Assembly (NCBI RefSeq): GCF_000223985.1
Contig: NZ_AFWV01000010.1
Location: 1-64,000, forward strand
Reading direction: 5' to 3'
From: Thiocapsa marina 5811
GTDB lineage: Bacteria > Pseudomonadota > Gammaproteobacteria > Chromatiales > Chromatiaceae
DNA length: 64,000 nt
Shown: one piece after another, positions 24,675 to 34,341 of the stretch
Layout: each line of letters opens with the position of its first letter
How positions within the stretch are numbered: the first letter of the stretch is position 1
Program-made: the position numbers and the translations under genes
The notes under the pieces: model-generated
Told to the model about the DNA's origin: nothing
The model's input: the letters and a program-made list of their open reading frames with translations, nothing else
The model's database searches: none

Positions 24675-25811
24675 ATGCCCATCCGCTCGTCCGATCCGCA
24701 GATTCCACGAGCGCTCGTCGCGACGCCCCGTCACGACTCATCGGGTCTCGTCTTCACGATGGCCCTACTGGCCGCAACGCTGCTCCATCTCGGTGTAATC
24801 ACCCTCGTCTCATTCGGGCCACCCCGACCCGAGGCGAGCGGCATTGCGGAGTCGGCGTTGGAGATCCTGATCCTGCGCGACGCCGGCCGGGGTGCGGCAG
24901 CCCCGGACGCGGCCCCCTCTCGAATCGATCGGTCGGGCGCATCCTCGAGCGGCAACGCCGTCTACGACGACGAGATCGCGACCATCTCGGACGACATCGA
25001 GGCGCCAGAGCCTCCGATGCCCATCCTCGATACCCGGACGGAAGCCCTCGAGGAGTCGCCTGCCGAGGCGAGTGCAGGTGCAGCGCCCGAGACCGACACA
25101 TCGGCCGATCGAGAGGCGACCTTAGCGGAGTCATCCCCGAGTCCACTTGACGCAGGCACAGTCGAACCGTCTCGCGAGCCGGTCGATGCCGAGGCCATGT
25201 CGCCGGCCTCGACAGAGTCAGTCGAGCCGTCTCCTCGGGACCTCGCGACTGTCGCACGATTGGAGCCTCCGCCCGAACCCGTACCCGATGCCGAACCCGA
25301 GCCGCTCCCGCCTCCCGACCCGATGGCCGCTCGGGACATGTCCGCTCGGGAAGCACCGGTCGACGCAGCCGCGATCCTCGCCAGCCGCGGCGAGGAAATC
25401 AATCGGCTCACCGCCAACCTCCAGGCCAAGACCGCCGCCTATGCGAGCCGGGTCCGGCGCAAGTCGGTGAGCGCGAGTACGCGGGAGTTTCGCTACGCCA
25501 GCTATCTCGGCGCCTGGGCACGCAAGGTCGAGCGCATCGGCAACCTCAATTATCCGCAAGCGGCCCGGGATCAACGCATGTTCGGCAGCCTGATCCTGCA
25601 TGTCGCCGTGCGCTCCGACGGAAGCGTGGAGCAGATTCGGGTCGTGCGCTCGTCCGGCTACGACCTGCTCGACGAGGCGGCCGTGCGGATCGTGGAGCTG
25701 GCGGCCCCTTACGCGCCCTTCCCGCCCGACATCGCCGCGGAAACGGACGTGCTCGATATCGTGCGGACCTGGCAGTTTTTGCGCGGCGGAGGGTTGGGTT
25801 GGGAGCAATAA
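24675..25811 (+). CDS. TonB-family energy transducer (TonB3-like)
   Basis: 378 residues from ATG 24675, directly after the repeat element. It has an N-terminal membrane anchor (FTMALLAATLLHLGVITLVSF), a long acidic Pro-rich periplasmic linker (about 60-230), a helical stretch and the TonB C-terminal domain. That domain includes YLGAWARKVERIGNLNYPQAARDQRMFGSL and DGSVEQIRVVRSSGYDLLDEAAVRIV. Its neighbours equal those of tonB3 in Pseudomonas aeruginosa, which is needed for twitching motility rather than iron uptake. No ExbBD is nearby. A start at 24648 inside the repeat is unlikely. Confidence 0.8.
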   Translation: MPIRSSDPQIPRALVATPRHDSSGLVFTMALLAATLLHLGVITLVSFGPPRPEASGIAESALEILILRDAGRGAAAPDAAPSRIDRSGASSSGNAVYDDEIATISDDIEAPEPPMPILDTRTEALEESPAEASAGAAPETDTSADREATLAESSPSPLDAGTVEPSREPVDAEAMSPASTESVEPSPRDLATVARLEPPPEPVPDAEPEPLPPPDPMAARDMSAREAPVDAAAILASRGEEINRLTANLQAKTAAYASRVRRKSVSASTREFRYASYLGAWARKVERIGNLNYPQAARDQRMFGSLILHVAVRSDGSVEQIRVVRSSGYDLLDEAAVRIVELAAPYAPFPPDIAAETDVLDIVRTWQFLRGGGLGWEQ

Positions 25812-25865
25812 GCAGGACAGTCGAGGCGGGGATCAGACACTGCGATAAAACGCCGCCCCTCGATG

Positions 25866-26282
25866 TCAGAGCAGCTTGCCTGCGGCGATGATCAACGCGG
25901 CGATGGTGGTGATAAAGCCAATCAACCACAGAAAATGGCGATCGTTGCGTTTGATCAGCTCGTCGAATCGACGGTCGAATTGCTCGAAGCGCTTGTCCAC
26001 CTGCTCGAAGCGTTTGTCGACCTGCTCGAAGCGCTTGTCCACCTGCTCGAAACGTTTGTCGACCTGCTCGAAACGCTTGTCGACCTGCTCGAAACGTCTT
26101 TCGACCTGCTCGAACCCTTGGCGCATCAGCTCGCGCTGATGCTTGAGCTCCTCCTCGACCCGCACCATTCGCTCGCGCAGCTCGATCTCGTAAACAGCGG
26201 GCGGCTTGCCGAGCGACACCTCGGCAAGCCACTCGCCGAGATGCTCCTTGATGAACGCGATATCTTCTTTGGCTAAGGCCAT
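25866..26282 (-). CDS. membrane-anchored coiled-coil protein with heptad tandem repeats
   Basis: 138 residues from ATG 26282, with GGGGAGG about 10 nt upstream. A short N-domain (MALAKEDIAFIKEHLGEWLAEV) is followed by a coiled coil built from seven-residue repeats (FEQVDKR) and a C-terminal membrane helix (HFLWLIGFITTIAALIIAAGKLL). It resembles DUF1640-type tail-anchored proteins. It interrupts the otherwise collinear gshB-pyrC' gene order on the opposite strand. Function unknown. Confidence 0.7.
   Translation of the reverse strand: MALAKEDIAFIKEHLGEWLAEVSLGKPPAVYEIELRERMVRVEEELKHQRELMRQGFEQVERRFEQVDKRFEQVDKRFEQVDKRFEQVDKRFEQVDKRFEQFDRRFDELIKRNDRHFLWLIGFITTIAALIIAAGKLL
25981..26106. repeat. 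21-bp tandem repeat inside coding sequence
   Basis: Six consecutive 21-bp units (unit type TGCTCGAAGCGCTTGTCCAC plus one base) that keep the reading frame and encode FEQVDKR heptads. Units differ mainly at wobble positions. Unit number can change by slippage without frameshift, shortening or lengthening the coiled coil. Confidence 0.85.
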
Positions 26283-26488
26283 CAGTCGAACCTCCCCGAG
26301 GCTTGGCTCCCGCACCGGCCGCATCGCAGATGCATTGAAGCCAACAGGAGAACGCCGACATCCCCTGTGGCTCGCGGACCCTCGAGCCCCTAAACACGAA
26401 TTGTTGCACAACCCTCACCGAGACATCCAGTAGCCTTAAGCCCATGCTCGGGCTTGCTTGAGATCTCCCCGACCGGGATACTAACACC

Positions 26489-27052
26489 ATGTCCTTCAGC
26501 ACCTCGCTCACCAACCACTTCCTGATCGCGATGCCGGGTCTTCAGGATCCGAATTTCTCGCGAACGGTGACCTATGTCTGCGAGCACACGGATCAGGGCG
26601 CCATGGGCATCGTGATCAACCGTCCGCTCGATGTGAGGCTCGGCGAGCTGTTGGAGCAGCTCGAGATCGTCGCACTGCGCCCGAGCGCGACGCAGATCCC
26701 GGTCTATCAGGGTGGACCGGTCCAGACCGACCGGGGCTTCGTGCTGCACACCGCCGGCCCGACCTTCGACTCGACGTTGAGCATCACGTCGGATATCAGC
26801 GTCACCACCTCGCGCGACGTGCTCGAGGCCATCGCCTCCGGCGAGGGTCCGGATCAGACCCTGGTCGCGCTGGGCTACGCCGGCTGGGGCAGCGGCCAGT
26901 TGGAGCAAGAAATGAGTGCAAATGCCTGGCTGAGCGGTCCGGCCAGTCAAGAGATCATCTTTCGGATGGACCCGAGTGCGCGCTGGCTCGCAGCGGCCCA
27001 GCTGCTGGGGGTCGACCTCAACCTGCTCAGCGGCGAGGCCGGACACGCCTAA
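26489..27052 (+). CDS. yqgE: YqgE/AlgH family protein
   Basis: 187 residues, the usual length. Signature blocks are SLTNHFLIAMPGLQDPNFSRTVTYVCEHT, GAMGIVINRPLD, VYQGGPVQTDRGFVLH and LVALGYAGWGSGQLEQE. It is conserved next to ruvX in many proteobacteria. The biochemical role is not settled; in Pseudomonas AlgH has been linked to alginate regulation. The ruvX frame begins 3 bp later, so the two are likely cotranscribed. Confidence 0.93.
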   Translation: MSFSTSLTNHFLIAMPGLQDPNFSRTVTYVCEHTDQGAMGIVINRPLDVRLGELLEQLEIVALRPSATQIPVYQGGPVQTDRGFVLHTAGPTFDSTLSITSDISVTTSRDVLEAIASGEGPDQTLVALGYAGWGSGQLEQEMSANAWLSGPASQEIIFRMDPSARWLAAAQLLGVDLNLLSGEAGHA

Positions 27053-27100
27053 GCCGTGTCTTCACGGGCACTCATCGGATCGATCTCGTTCGAGAATCGC

Positions 27101-27535
27101 ATGACCACCCTACTGGGTTTCGACTTCGGTCCGCGCAAGATCGGTATCGCCGTCGGTCAGACCATCACCCGCTCGGCCACACCCTTGGTCACGCTGCGCA
27201 GCCGCAACGACAAACCGGATTGGATCGGTATCGCCGCATTGGTGCGGGAGTGGCAGCCCGAGGCATTCGTCTTGGGACTGCCCTTCACCATGGATGACAA
27301 GGAGGTCGATTGGTCTGCGCAGATCCATCGGTTCGCGCGTCAGCTCGAAGGACGCTTCCGCCTCGCGGTTCATCTCATCGACGAGCGCCTGACCTCGATC
27401 GAGGCGCGGCGGCAGCTCGCGGAGACGCCGGGCGGACGCTCCGCCGACCGGGACGCTGTCGATGCGGTTGCCGCCGCCCTGATTCTGGAAACCTGGCTGT
27501 GCGAGCATGGCGCTGCGTCAAGCGACGAGCGGTGA
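27101..27535 (+). CDS. ruvX: RuvX/YqgF Holliday-junction-type nuclease
   Basis: 144 residues from ATG 27101; a GTG at 27056 would add 15 residues not seen in the family. RNase H fold motifs: LLGFDFGPRKIGIAVG (first Asp), VLGLPFTMDD, IDERLTS (Glu) and DRDAVDAVAAALILETWL (last Asp). It processes 16S rRNA 5' ends in E. coli, or acts as a junction resolvase. It follows yqgE as in most proteobacteria and precedes pyrR by 164 bp. Confidence 0.92.
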   Translation: MTTLLGFDFGPRKIGIAVGQTITRSATPLVTLRSRNDKPDWIGIAALVREWQPEAFVLGLPFTMDDKEVDWSAQIHRFARQLEGRFRLAVHLIDERLTSIEARRQLAETPGGRSADRDAVDAVAAALILETWLCEHGAASSDER

Positions 27536-27699
27536 GCGCGTTGACTCGTAAGCGGCTTGGAACGATTCGTAACCGACCGAAACACGATGGGTAGAAGGCA
27601 ACGAGACCCCTACAGCACGCTGAAACGTCACTCTGCCCAACCGGCCACTGACCACTTGAGCATCCCGACCATCAAGCACCCAACTCCGAGCATTCGTCA

Positions 27700-28299
27700 G
27701 TGATCAATTCCGATATCTGGAAAGACAGCGCCGAGATCGACGGCATCATTGGCCGGATGGCCGACGAGCTGCGCTCCCTCGTCGCAGAGCGTGCAATCGA
27801 GTCCCCGCTGATGATCGGCATCCATACCGGCGGGGTCTGGGTTGCGGATCGGCTGCACGAGGTGCTGGAGCTGACCGAGCCGCTCGGTCACCTGGACATC
27901 TCCTTCTACCGCGACGACTTCACCCGCATCGGGATGCATCCGCAGGTGCGCCCATCGTATCTGCCGGTCGGGATCGACGACCGCCATCTGATCCTGGTGG
28001 ACGATGTCCTGCAGAGCGGTCGTACCATCCGTGCCGCACTGAATGTCCTGTTCGACTACGGACGACCGGCCTCGGTGATCCTGGTCACCCTCTCCGAGCG
28101 TGACGGGCGCGAGCTGCCGATCGAGCCGAACGTCGTCGGCTTGCATGCCAAGCTGGAGCCGGGCGAGCAGATCAAGCTCAGCGGACCGCACCCGCTCGTT
28201 CTGCTGCGCGGGCAAAGCGCAAAGAAATCGGCGGCCAAGACCGACAAGGCGTCGGTCGGCTCGCCCGACAAGAGCGCCAAGGGCGAGGCCCGTCGATGA
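27700..28299 (+). CDS. pyrR: PyrR, pyr operon regulator/uracil phosphoribosyltransferase
   Basis: 199 residues from GTG 27700. The phosphoribosyltransferase core has the PRPP loop [19 protein letters not shown] and the [10 protein letters not shown] block. Compared with ~180-residue relatives it has a Lys/Ala-rich tail ([19 protein letters not shown]). In Bacillus PyrR binds pyr mRNA; in Pseudomonas it acts on pyrimidine genes by other means. I see no PyrR-type anti-antiterminator in the 164-bp leader. It overlaps pyrB by 4 bp. Confidence 0.9.
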   Translation: MINSDIWKDSAEIDGIIGRMADELRSLVAERAIESPLMIGIHTGGVWVADRLHEVLELTEPLGHLDISFYRDDFTRIGMHPQVRPSYLPVGIDDRHLILVDDVLQSGRTIRAALNVLFDYGRPASVILVTLSERDGRELPIEPNVVGLHAKLEPGEQIKLSGPHPLVLLRGQSAKKSAAKTDKASVGSPDKSAKGEARR

Positions 28300-29303
28300 A
28301 GACAGGCCATCAGCAGCTCGACGGCAAAGGCAACCTCAAACACTTTCTGACGATCGAAGGGCTGAGCCGAGGGCTCTTGGTCGAAATCCTGGACCGCGCC
28401 GAAGGCTTTCTCGGGGTCACGCAACAGGCCGTCAAGAAGGTCCCGCTGTGCCGCGGCAAGGTCATCGCGAACCTCTTCTTCGAGACCAGCACCCGCACCC
28501 GCACCACCTTCGAGCTGGCCGCCAAGCGGCTCTCCGCGGATGTGCTCAACCTCAACATCTCCACCTCCGCGACCGCCAAGGGCGAGACCTTGCTCGATAC
28601 CTTGCGCAACCTCGAGGCGATGCAGGTCGATATGTTCGTGGTGCGCCACGCTTCGAGCGGTGCGGCACATTTCATCGCCGCGCATGCGGCACCGCACGTG
28701 AGCGTCATCAATGCCGGGGACGGGCGCTATTCCCATCCCACCCAGGGCATGTTGGACATGTTCACCATCCGCCGTCATAAAGGGGGGTTCGCGGACCTCC
28801 GGGTGGCCATCGTCGGCGATATCCTGCACTCGCGTGTGGCACGCTCGCAGATCCTGGCACTCAATACGCTGGGTGCGGCCGAGGTGCGGGTCATCGGCCC
28901 GCGCACCCTGATTCCGGCCTTCGCCGAGGAGGCCCTCGGCGTGCGGGTTTTTCACGACCTGCTCGAGGGGATCCGGGATGTCGACGTCGTCATCATGCTG
29001 CGCCTGCAACGCGAGCGCATGACCAACGCACTCCTGCCGAGCGAGCACGAGTACTTCCAGTTGTACGGTCTGACCGAAGAGCGCCTCGGCGTGGCCCATC
29101 CCGAGGCCATCGTCATGCATCCAGGCCCCATCAATCGCGGGGTCGAGATCGAATCGCAGGTCGCCGACGGACCCCGCTCCGTCATCCTCGAGCAGGTCAC
29201 CAACGGGATCGCGATCCGCATGGCGGTGATGTCCATGTGCATCGGCACCCAGAACATTGCCTTGCAGGCGGACGGGAAAACGGATGGTGAGGCCAATGGC
29301 TGA
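28296..29303 (+). CDS. pyrB: aspartate carbamoyltransferase catalytic chain
   Basis: 335 residues. Carbamoyl-phosphate site [19 protein letters not shown], then [15 protein letters not shown], and the aspartate-binding MLRLQRERM and [11 protein letters not shown]. It makes carbamoyl-aspartate, the first committed pyrimidine step. The N-terminal extension and overlap with pyrC' are typical of class A ATCases, which form dodecamers with an inactive dihydroorotase partner. Start ATGA overlaps pyrR. Confidence 0.94.
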   Translation: MKTGHQQLDGKGNLKHFLTIEGLSRGLLVEILDRAEGFLGVTQQAVKKVPLCRGKVIANLFFETSTRTRTTFELAAKRLSADVLNLNISTSATAKGETLLDTLRNLEAMQVDMFVVRHASSGAAHFIAAHAAPHVSVINAGDGRYSHPTQGMLDMFTIRRHKGGFADLRVAIVGDILHSRVARSQILALNTLGAAEVRVIGPRTLIPAFAEEALGVRVFHDLLEGIRDVDVVIMLRLQRERMTNALLPSEHEYFQLYGLTEERLGVAHPEAIVMHPGPINRGVEIESQVADGPRSVILEQVTNGIAIRMAVMSMCIGTQNIALQADGKTDGEANG

Positions 29304-30594
29304 GGTCGAGCGAATCAGCATCCGGGGCGGGCGCCTGATCGACCCGGCCAATCGGCTCGACCGAGAGGTCGACCTGCATCTTGCCGACGGGCGGGTACTC
29401 GCGATCGGCGAGGCGCCACCCGGATTTCAACCGGAGCGCGTCCTCGATGCGCGAGGACTGATCGTCTGCCCGGGCTTCGTCGACCTCAGCGCCCGGCTGC
29501 GCGAGCCCGGTCTGGAGCAGAAAGCGACGATCGCGAGCGAGACTCGGGCGGCGGCGGCATCGGGGATCACGACGCTGTGTTGCCCGCCCGACACCTCGCC
29601 CGTCATCGATACCCCGGCCGTCGCACAGCTGATTCAGCAGACCGCACAGCGACAGGGCTTCGCGCGCGTCGTCCCGGCCGGTGCCATGACCCGAGACCTC
29701 GACGGCAAACAGATCACCGAGATGGCAGCGCTCAAGCTCGCCGGCTGCCCGGTACTGAGCCAGGCCGATCGGCCGATCCGCAGCGCCCAGGTGCAACGCC
29801 GTGCGATGGAGTACGCCGCCACCTTCGGATTAACACTCTTCCTGCATCCGCAAGACCCGGACCTAACCAGCGGCGGGTGCGCGCATGAAGGCCGCGTGAG
29901 CGCCCGATTGGGCCTGCCCGGCATCCCGGAGGCCGCCGAGACGGTCGCCGTCGCCCGCGACCTCGCGTTGGCCGGCCAGACCGGCGCGCGCATCCATTTC
30001 CGCGGTCTATCGACCGCACGGGCGACCGTTATGCTGGCAGCCGCCCGCGGCCGCGGCGTGAAGGCGAGCGGCGACGTCGCGGTCCACCAACTCTTCCTGA
30101 CCGAAGACGACCTGGACGGCTTCGACGCCAACTGTCACCTGGTGCCGCCGCTGCGCACCCGAGCGGACCGCGATGCCCTGCGCCATGCGCTCGCGGCCGG
30201 CGAGATCGGCGCCATCTGCTCGGATCACCAGCCGCACGATGCCGATGCCAAACTGCTCCCCTTCCCGGAGACGGCACCCGGCATCTCGGGGCTCGAGACC
30301 CTGCTGCCGCTCGCGCTGCGTTTGGTCAGCGAAGGCGTGCTCGACCTGGCGGGCGTCGTCGCCCGACTCACCGTCGGTCCCGCGGAGATCTTGGGTCTCG
30401 ACCTCGGACACCTCTCGTCCGGGGCGACGGCCGATGTCTGTCTCTTCGATCCGAATGACTGCTGGATACCGACGCCCGACACACTTCTGAGCCACGGCGA
30501 GAACAGTCCCTTTCTCCACACGCCGATGCACGGGCGCGTCATGGCCACGGTGCTGGATGGACGCATCGTTTTCAAGCGGGTGAAGGATTGCTGA
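29296..30594 (+). CDS. pyrC': inactive dihydroorotase homologue PyrC' (ATCase partner)
   Basis: 432 residues from ATG 29296, overlapping the pyrB stop (ATGGCTGA), with GGTGAGG upstream. The fold is class I dihydroorotase. Where active enzymes have H-x-H-x-R, the sequence reads [12 protein letters not shown]: Ser65 and Arg67 replace both zinc-binding histidines. ICSDHQPHD near residue 310 is kept. In Pseudomonas pyrC' is likewise inactive but needed to assemble ATCase. I therefore expect no dihydroorotase activity; an active PyrC must be encoded elsewhere. Confidence 0.85.
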   Translation: MAEVERISIRGGRLIDPANRLDREVDLHLADGRVLAIGEAPPGFQPERVLDARGLIVCPGFVDLSARLREPGLEQKATIASETRAAAASGITTLCCPPDTSPVIDTPAVAQLIQQTAQRQGFARVVPAGAMTRDLDGKQITEMAALKLAGCPVLSQADRPIRSAQVQRRAMEYAATFGLTLFLHPQDPDLTSGGCAHEGRVSARLGLPGIPEAAETVAVARDLALAGQTGARIHFRGLSTARATVMLAAARGRGVKASGDVAVHQLFLTEDDLDGFDANCHLVPPLRTRADRDALRHALAAGEIGAICSDHQPHDADAKLLPFPETAPGISGLETLLPLALRLVSEGVLDLAGVVARLTVGPAEILGLDLGHLSSGATADVCLFDPNDCWIPTPDTLLSHGENSPFLHTPMHGRVMATVLDGRIVFKRVKDC

Positions 30595-30622
30595 TCAGGT
30601 CAGGGCGCGTTCCTAAGCGCCA

Positions 30623-31234
30623 TCAAGCGCCGGCCCGGAGTGCCTCCGGGTTCAAGACCTGCATGGTCTCCTCGCCCATACCCATCACCAACACGCCCCG
30701 GCGCGTGGCACGACGAACGACACTCGCATCCGGATAGAGGCTCGCCAGGATGCCGACAGGACGACGATCGGCATACTCCGGGAAGACTCGCGGGATCTCG
30801 GCGAGCCGTTCAAGAATGCCCTCGACATGCCCATCTGTCAGACGTGACTTGGTCTCGTTGACCAAGACCACCTCGGGGCAGACCAGAAGCGCATCGTACT
30901 CGCGGGTCTCCCCGCCGAAGCGGCGCACGACGCGCACCCCGAACAGATCCGCCACGGGACAGGAGAAGAGTTCTGCCGCGACCCGCGGAAGATTGGGCGC
31001 CACGATGTCCTCGACCAGCGTGCCGAGGCGATTGGCGAGATCGCCCCATTGCTTGTTCATGCTCCGACGCTCGCGCTGGCTCTCTTCCTTGAACGCAAGC
31101 ATCTCGTCCTTGAACTCGCGCATCTCCTCGGACAAACGGGCCAGCGACATCTCGGTGCGCATCGCCTGGTAGCTCAGCTCTTTCATGTACTCCCGAAGCG
31201 TGTCCACCTCTTGCTTGAGTGCAGCTTGTCCCAT
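30623..31234 (-). CDS. coiled-coil PD-(D/E)XK-like protein
   Basis: 203 residues. The N-terminal half is a coiled coil (EVDTLREYMKELSYQAMRTE through RSMNKQWGDLANRL). The C-terminal half has a nuclease-like core: TREYDALLVCPEVVLVNETK (candidate Asp, Glu and Lys), then LASLYPDASVVRRATRRGVLVMGMG. It resembles DUF3782-type proteins common in Chromatiaceae and cyanobacteria. It is a single gene between pyrC' and hldE. Whether it cuts DNA is unknown. Confidence 0.65.
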   Translation of the reverse strand: MGQAALKQEVDTLREYMKELSYQAMRTEMSLARLSEEMREFKDEMLAFKEESQRERRSMNKQWGDLANRLGTLVEDIVAPNLPRVAAELFSCPVADLFGVRVVRRFGGETREYDALLVCPEVVLVNETKSRLTDGHVEGILERLAEIPRVFPEYADRRPVGILASLYPDASVVRRATRRGVLVMGMGEETMQVLNPEALRAGA

Positions 31235-31418
31235 GACGATGACCCTCCGACGCAGTCCGGTTGTCCTCGTGAAAGCATAAACCCAAAAGGGGGAGTGAGG
31301 AGTGAGTGGTGAGTAGTTTGATTGTCGAGGGAAAGAACTCGCCGCCTACTCGCTTCTCGCCTCGAAAACTCGGTGCCTTCCGGCTAGACTCGTCGCATCC
31401 TCTCGCCTGGAGCCCGTC

Positions 31419-32861
31419 TTGCCCCCGATCTCGACTCATCCTTTCCCGGATTTTTCCCGCACCCGTATCCTGGTGGCCGGCGACCTGATGCTCGACCGCT
31501 ATTGGAGCGGTGCAACCCGTCGGATCTCGCCCGAGGCCCCGGTCCCGGTGGTGCACGTCGCGCGGGTGGAAGACCGCCCGGGCGGCGCGGCGAACGTAGC
31601 GCTGAACCTGGCCGCGTTGGGCTGTCATGTCACCTTGACGGGCGTGACGGGCAACGACGACGCGGCCGATGTGCTGGCCGCACGACTCGACACGCACCGC
31701 ATCAGCACCCGCCTGCACCGACGCGCGGATGTGCCCACCATCACCAAGCTGCGGGTCTTGAGCCAACATCAACAGCTGATCCGGTTGGATTTCGAGGCGT
31801 CCCTGACGCCCCTCGGCGACGACCCGCTGCCGGCGCTGGTCTCCGGGGCGCTCGATGCCTGCGACCTCCTGCTGCTGTCGGACTACGCCAAAGGGACGCT
31901 CGCCGACCCGCAGCCGATCATCAGGCTCGCACTGGCGTCCGGTAAACCGGTACTCGTAGACCCCAAGGGACTCGATTTCACGCGCTACCGCGGCGCCACG
32001 CTTCTGACCCCGAACCGGTCCGAGCTGGAAGCGATCGTCGGTGTCTGTGCCGACGATGTCGCGCTGATCGAGCGTGGCCAGCGGCTGCGTGCCGAGCTCG
32101 ACCTGCGGGCCATGCTGGTCACGCTCGGCGAGCGTGGCATGCTGCTGCTGCGACCCGACAGCGAGGCACTGCACCTGCCGACACGGGCCCACGAGGTCTT
32201 CGACGTGACCGGAGCCGGCGATACCGTGATCGCGACCTTGGCCGCCGCGCTGGGCGCGGGTGTCGCGCTCGACGAGGCCTGCGCCCTGGCCAACTGCGCG
32301 GCGGGTATCGCGGTCGGTAAATTGGGCACCGCGACGGTCGGCGCACGCGAGCTGGAGCGCGCCTATCAGGGCAGCGAATGGCATACGGTGCTGGACCAAG
32401 AGGCGCTGCTCGACGCGATCGAGGCCGCACGCGCTGCCGGCGAGCGGATCGTGATGACCAACGGCTGCTTCGACATCCTCCACGAGGGCCACGTCGCCTA
32501 TCTTCAACAGGCCAAACGGCTCGGCGATCGATTGGTCGTCGCGGTCAACGACGATGCCTCGGTGAGCCGACTGAAGGGCCCGGAGCGACCGATCAACGGT
32601 ATCGAGCAACGCATGGCCGTGCTCGCCGGTCTCGCCTCGGTCGACTGGGTCTGCGCCTTCTGCGAGGACACGCCCGAGGCACTCATCTGCCGGGTCAAAC
32701 CGGACCTGCTGGTCAAGGGCGGAGATTACCGACTGGAGGAGATCGCCGGGGCGGACTGCGTCCGCGCCAACGGAGGCGATGTGCGCCTCCTCGACCTGCT
32801 GCCCGGGCGCTCCACCACGCGGATTCTCGGCGCGATTCGAGCGGATACGCCGCAGAACTGA
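31419..32861 (+). CDS. hldE: bifunctional heptose kinase/adenylyltransferase HldE
   Basis: 480 residues from TTG 31419, with GGAG 7 nt upstream. The N-terminal PfkB-type kinase has RILVAGDLMLDRYWSG, RPGGAANVALNLAALG and VFDVTGAGDTVIATLAA. The C-terminal nucleotidyltransferase has VMTNGCFDILHEGHVAYL with the HxGH motif. It makes ADP-glycero-manno-heptose for the LPS inner core by phosphorylating at C1 and then adding AMP. waaA follows 54 bp later, consistent with an LPS core cluster. Confidence 0.93.
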   Translation: MPPISTHPFPDFSRTRILVAGDLMLDRYWSGATRRISPEAPVPVVHVARVEDRPGGAANVALNLAALGCHVTLTGVTGNDDAADVLAARLDTHRISTRLHRRADVPTITKLRVLSQHQQLIRLDFEASLTPLGDDPLPALVSGALDACDLLLLSDYAKGTLADPQPIIRLALASGKPVLVDPKGLDFTRYRGATLLTPNRSELEAIVGVCADDVALIERGQRLRAELDLRAMLVTLGERGMLLLRPDSEALHLPTRAHEVFDVTGAGDTVIATLAAALGAGVALDEACALANCAAGIAVGKLGTATVGARELERAYQGSEWHTVLDQEALLDAIEAARAAGERIVMTNGCFDILHEGHVAYLQQAKRLGDRLVVAVNDDASVSRLKGPERPINGIEQRMAVLAGLASVDWVCAFCEDTPEALICRVKPDLLVKGGDYRLEEIAGADCVRANGGDVRLLDLLPGRSTTRILGAIRADTPQN

Positions 32862-32915
32862 GCCCGTGCAGACTCGCCGACCCGTACCGCCGCATACCGA
32901 GACAACCCCTCGCAG

Positions 32916-34190
32916 ATGACCCGACGCCTCTATACGCTCCTGCTGCGCCTGCTGCTGCCGCTCGCGCTTCTTCGCCTCTATTGGCGCAGCCTCAAGTCCC
33001 CCGCCTATCGGCGACGGGTGCCGGAGCGACTTGCGCTCGGCCCCGCAGCTCCTGCAACGCAGATCTGGATCCATGCCGTCTCGGTCGGCGAGGTTCAGGC
33101 TGCCGAGCCTTTGATCCGGCGCATGATCGATCGCGACCCAGCCCTGTCCGTGCTAGTGACGACCACCACACCGACAGGCGCCGAGCGGCTGCGCGAGCGC
33201 TTCGGCGGCGGCGTGGCGCACCGCTACACCCCTTACGATCTTCCCGGAATCCTCGACCGCTTCCTGGACCGAACAACCCCGGCGCTGTTGATCGTCATGG
33301 AGACCGAGATCTGGCCCAACACCCTGGCGGCCTGCGCAACGCGCGGCATCCCGGTGATCCTGGCGAACGCCCGGCTCTCGGAACGCTCCGCAGGAGGCTA
33401 TCGACGGTTCGCGCGCCTCACCCGCGAGGCGCTGAGAGGCTTCGACCTCATCGCCGCCCAAGCGAAGGCGGACGCCGAGCGTTTCGTCTCATTAGGGGCG
33501 GATCCAGATCGGGTCCAGGTCACCGGCAGCATCAAGTTCGATCTCCGGCAACCGGCGAGCCTGGTCGATCGGGCCGAAGCCATGCGGCGCGCTTGGGGGG
33601 GGCAGCGTTCGGTCTGGGTCGCGGCCAGTACCCATGAGGGGGAAGACGGGCCTATCCTCACGGCCCACCAACAGATTCGAACGGTCGTGCCCGATGCCTT
33701 GCTGGTGCTGGTGCCGCGCCATCCCGAGCGGTTCGAACGCGTTGCCGAGCTGGTGACACGACAGGGTTTGACGCTCGCACGCCGCAGCCGACAGGAGCCC
33801 TGCACCCGGAGCACGTCGGTCTTTCTCGGCGACACCATGGGGGAGCTTCCGATCTTCCTCGCCGCGGCCGACGCGGCCTTCATGGGCGGCAGCCTGGTGC
33901 CGACCGGCGGTCACAACCTCCTGGAGGCGGCTGCAGCTGGCGTCCCCGTCGCGATCGGCCCGCACCACTTCAATTTTGCGGCCATTACGGAGCTGCTGTG
34001 CGCGGAAGAGGGCGCGATCGAGATCGCCGACGCCCAAGCACTGGCACGACTCATGATCTCCTGGCTGAGCGACGCCACCGAGCGTGCACGCATCGGCGAG
34101 AACGGCCGTCGCGTCGTCGAGTCGAATCGCGGGGCACTCGATCGGCTCGTGACGTTGATCGAAGCCCGCTTGCCGAAGACGCGAGACTAA
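32916..34190 (+). CDS. waaA: Kdo transferase WaaA
   Basis: 424 residues. An N-terminal membrane anchor (LLLRLLLPLALLRLYW) is followed by GT30 motifs: IWIHAVSVGEVQAAEPLI, VMETEIWPN, SIKFD, LVPRHPERF and MGGSLVPTGGHNLLEAAA. It adds Kdo to lipid A at the inner membrane. Complete. The stop TAA is the first base triplet of the repeat element at 34188. Confidence 0.93.
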   Translation: MTRRLYTLLLRLLLPLALLRLYWRSLKSPAYRRRVPERLALGPAAPATQIWIHAVSVGEVQAAEPLIRRMIDRDPALSVLVTTTTPTGAERLRERFGGGVAHRYTPYDLPGILDRFLDRTTPALLIVMETEIWPNTLAACATRGIPVILANARLSERSAGGYRRFARLTREALRGFDLIAAQAKADAERFVSLGADPDRVQVTGSIKFDLRQPASLVDRAEAMRRAWGGQRSVWVAASTHEGEDGPILTAHQQIRTVVPDALLVLVPRHPERFERVAELVTRQGLTLARRSRQEPCTRSTSVFLGDTMGELPIFLAAADAAFMGGSLVPTGGHNLLEAAAAGVPVAIGPHHFNFAAITELLCAEEGAIEIADAQALARLMISWLSDATERARIGENGRRVVESNRGALDRLVTLIEARLPKTRD

Positions 34191-34272
34191 ACCGCGCCGG
34201 CTCCGACAATCGTCGAGCCTGCCGAGGCCGATCCCATCCAATAACATCACAGACCGCGCAGGGCGCGGTTTA
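34188..34272. repeat. stem-bounded intergenic element (copy b, inverted type A)
   Basis: TAAACCGCGCC (34188-34198) and GGCGCGGTTTA (34262-34272) are perfect 11-bp inverted ends; length 85 bp. The element begins exactly on the waaA stop codon. The interior is the reverse complement of the 38166/41367 type (GGCCGATCCCATCCAATAACATC). Confidence 0.8.
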
Positions 34273-34341
34273 ATGTCGATCAACCGAGGGCGAGCGATGA
34301 TCGGGCCGCGGGAATGATCCGTGATCGACCGCCCCGGTGCA

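Noticed and set aside
27536-27699. PyrR-responsive attenuator in the pyrR leader
   Set aside because: I saw no anti-antiterminator consensus or T-run terminator in the 164 bp.
30595-30622. Terminator between pyrC' and the PD-(D/E)XK gene
   Set aside because: A small GGCGC/GCGCC stem exists nearby but without a T run on either strand.
30810-33074. A 754-codon minus-strand frame over hldE
   Set aside because: It is Arg/Gln-rich with no domains; the plus strand encodes a full HldE with all motifs.
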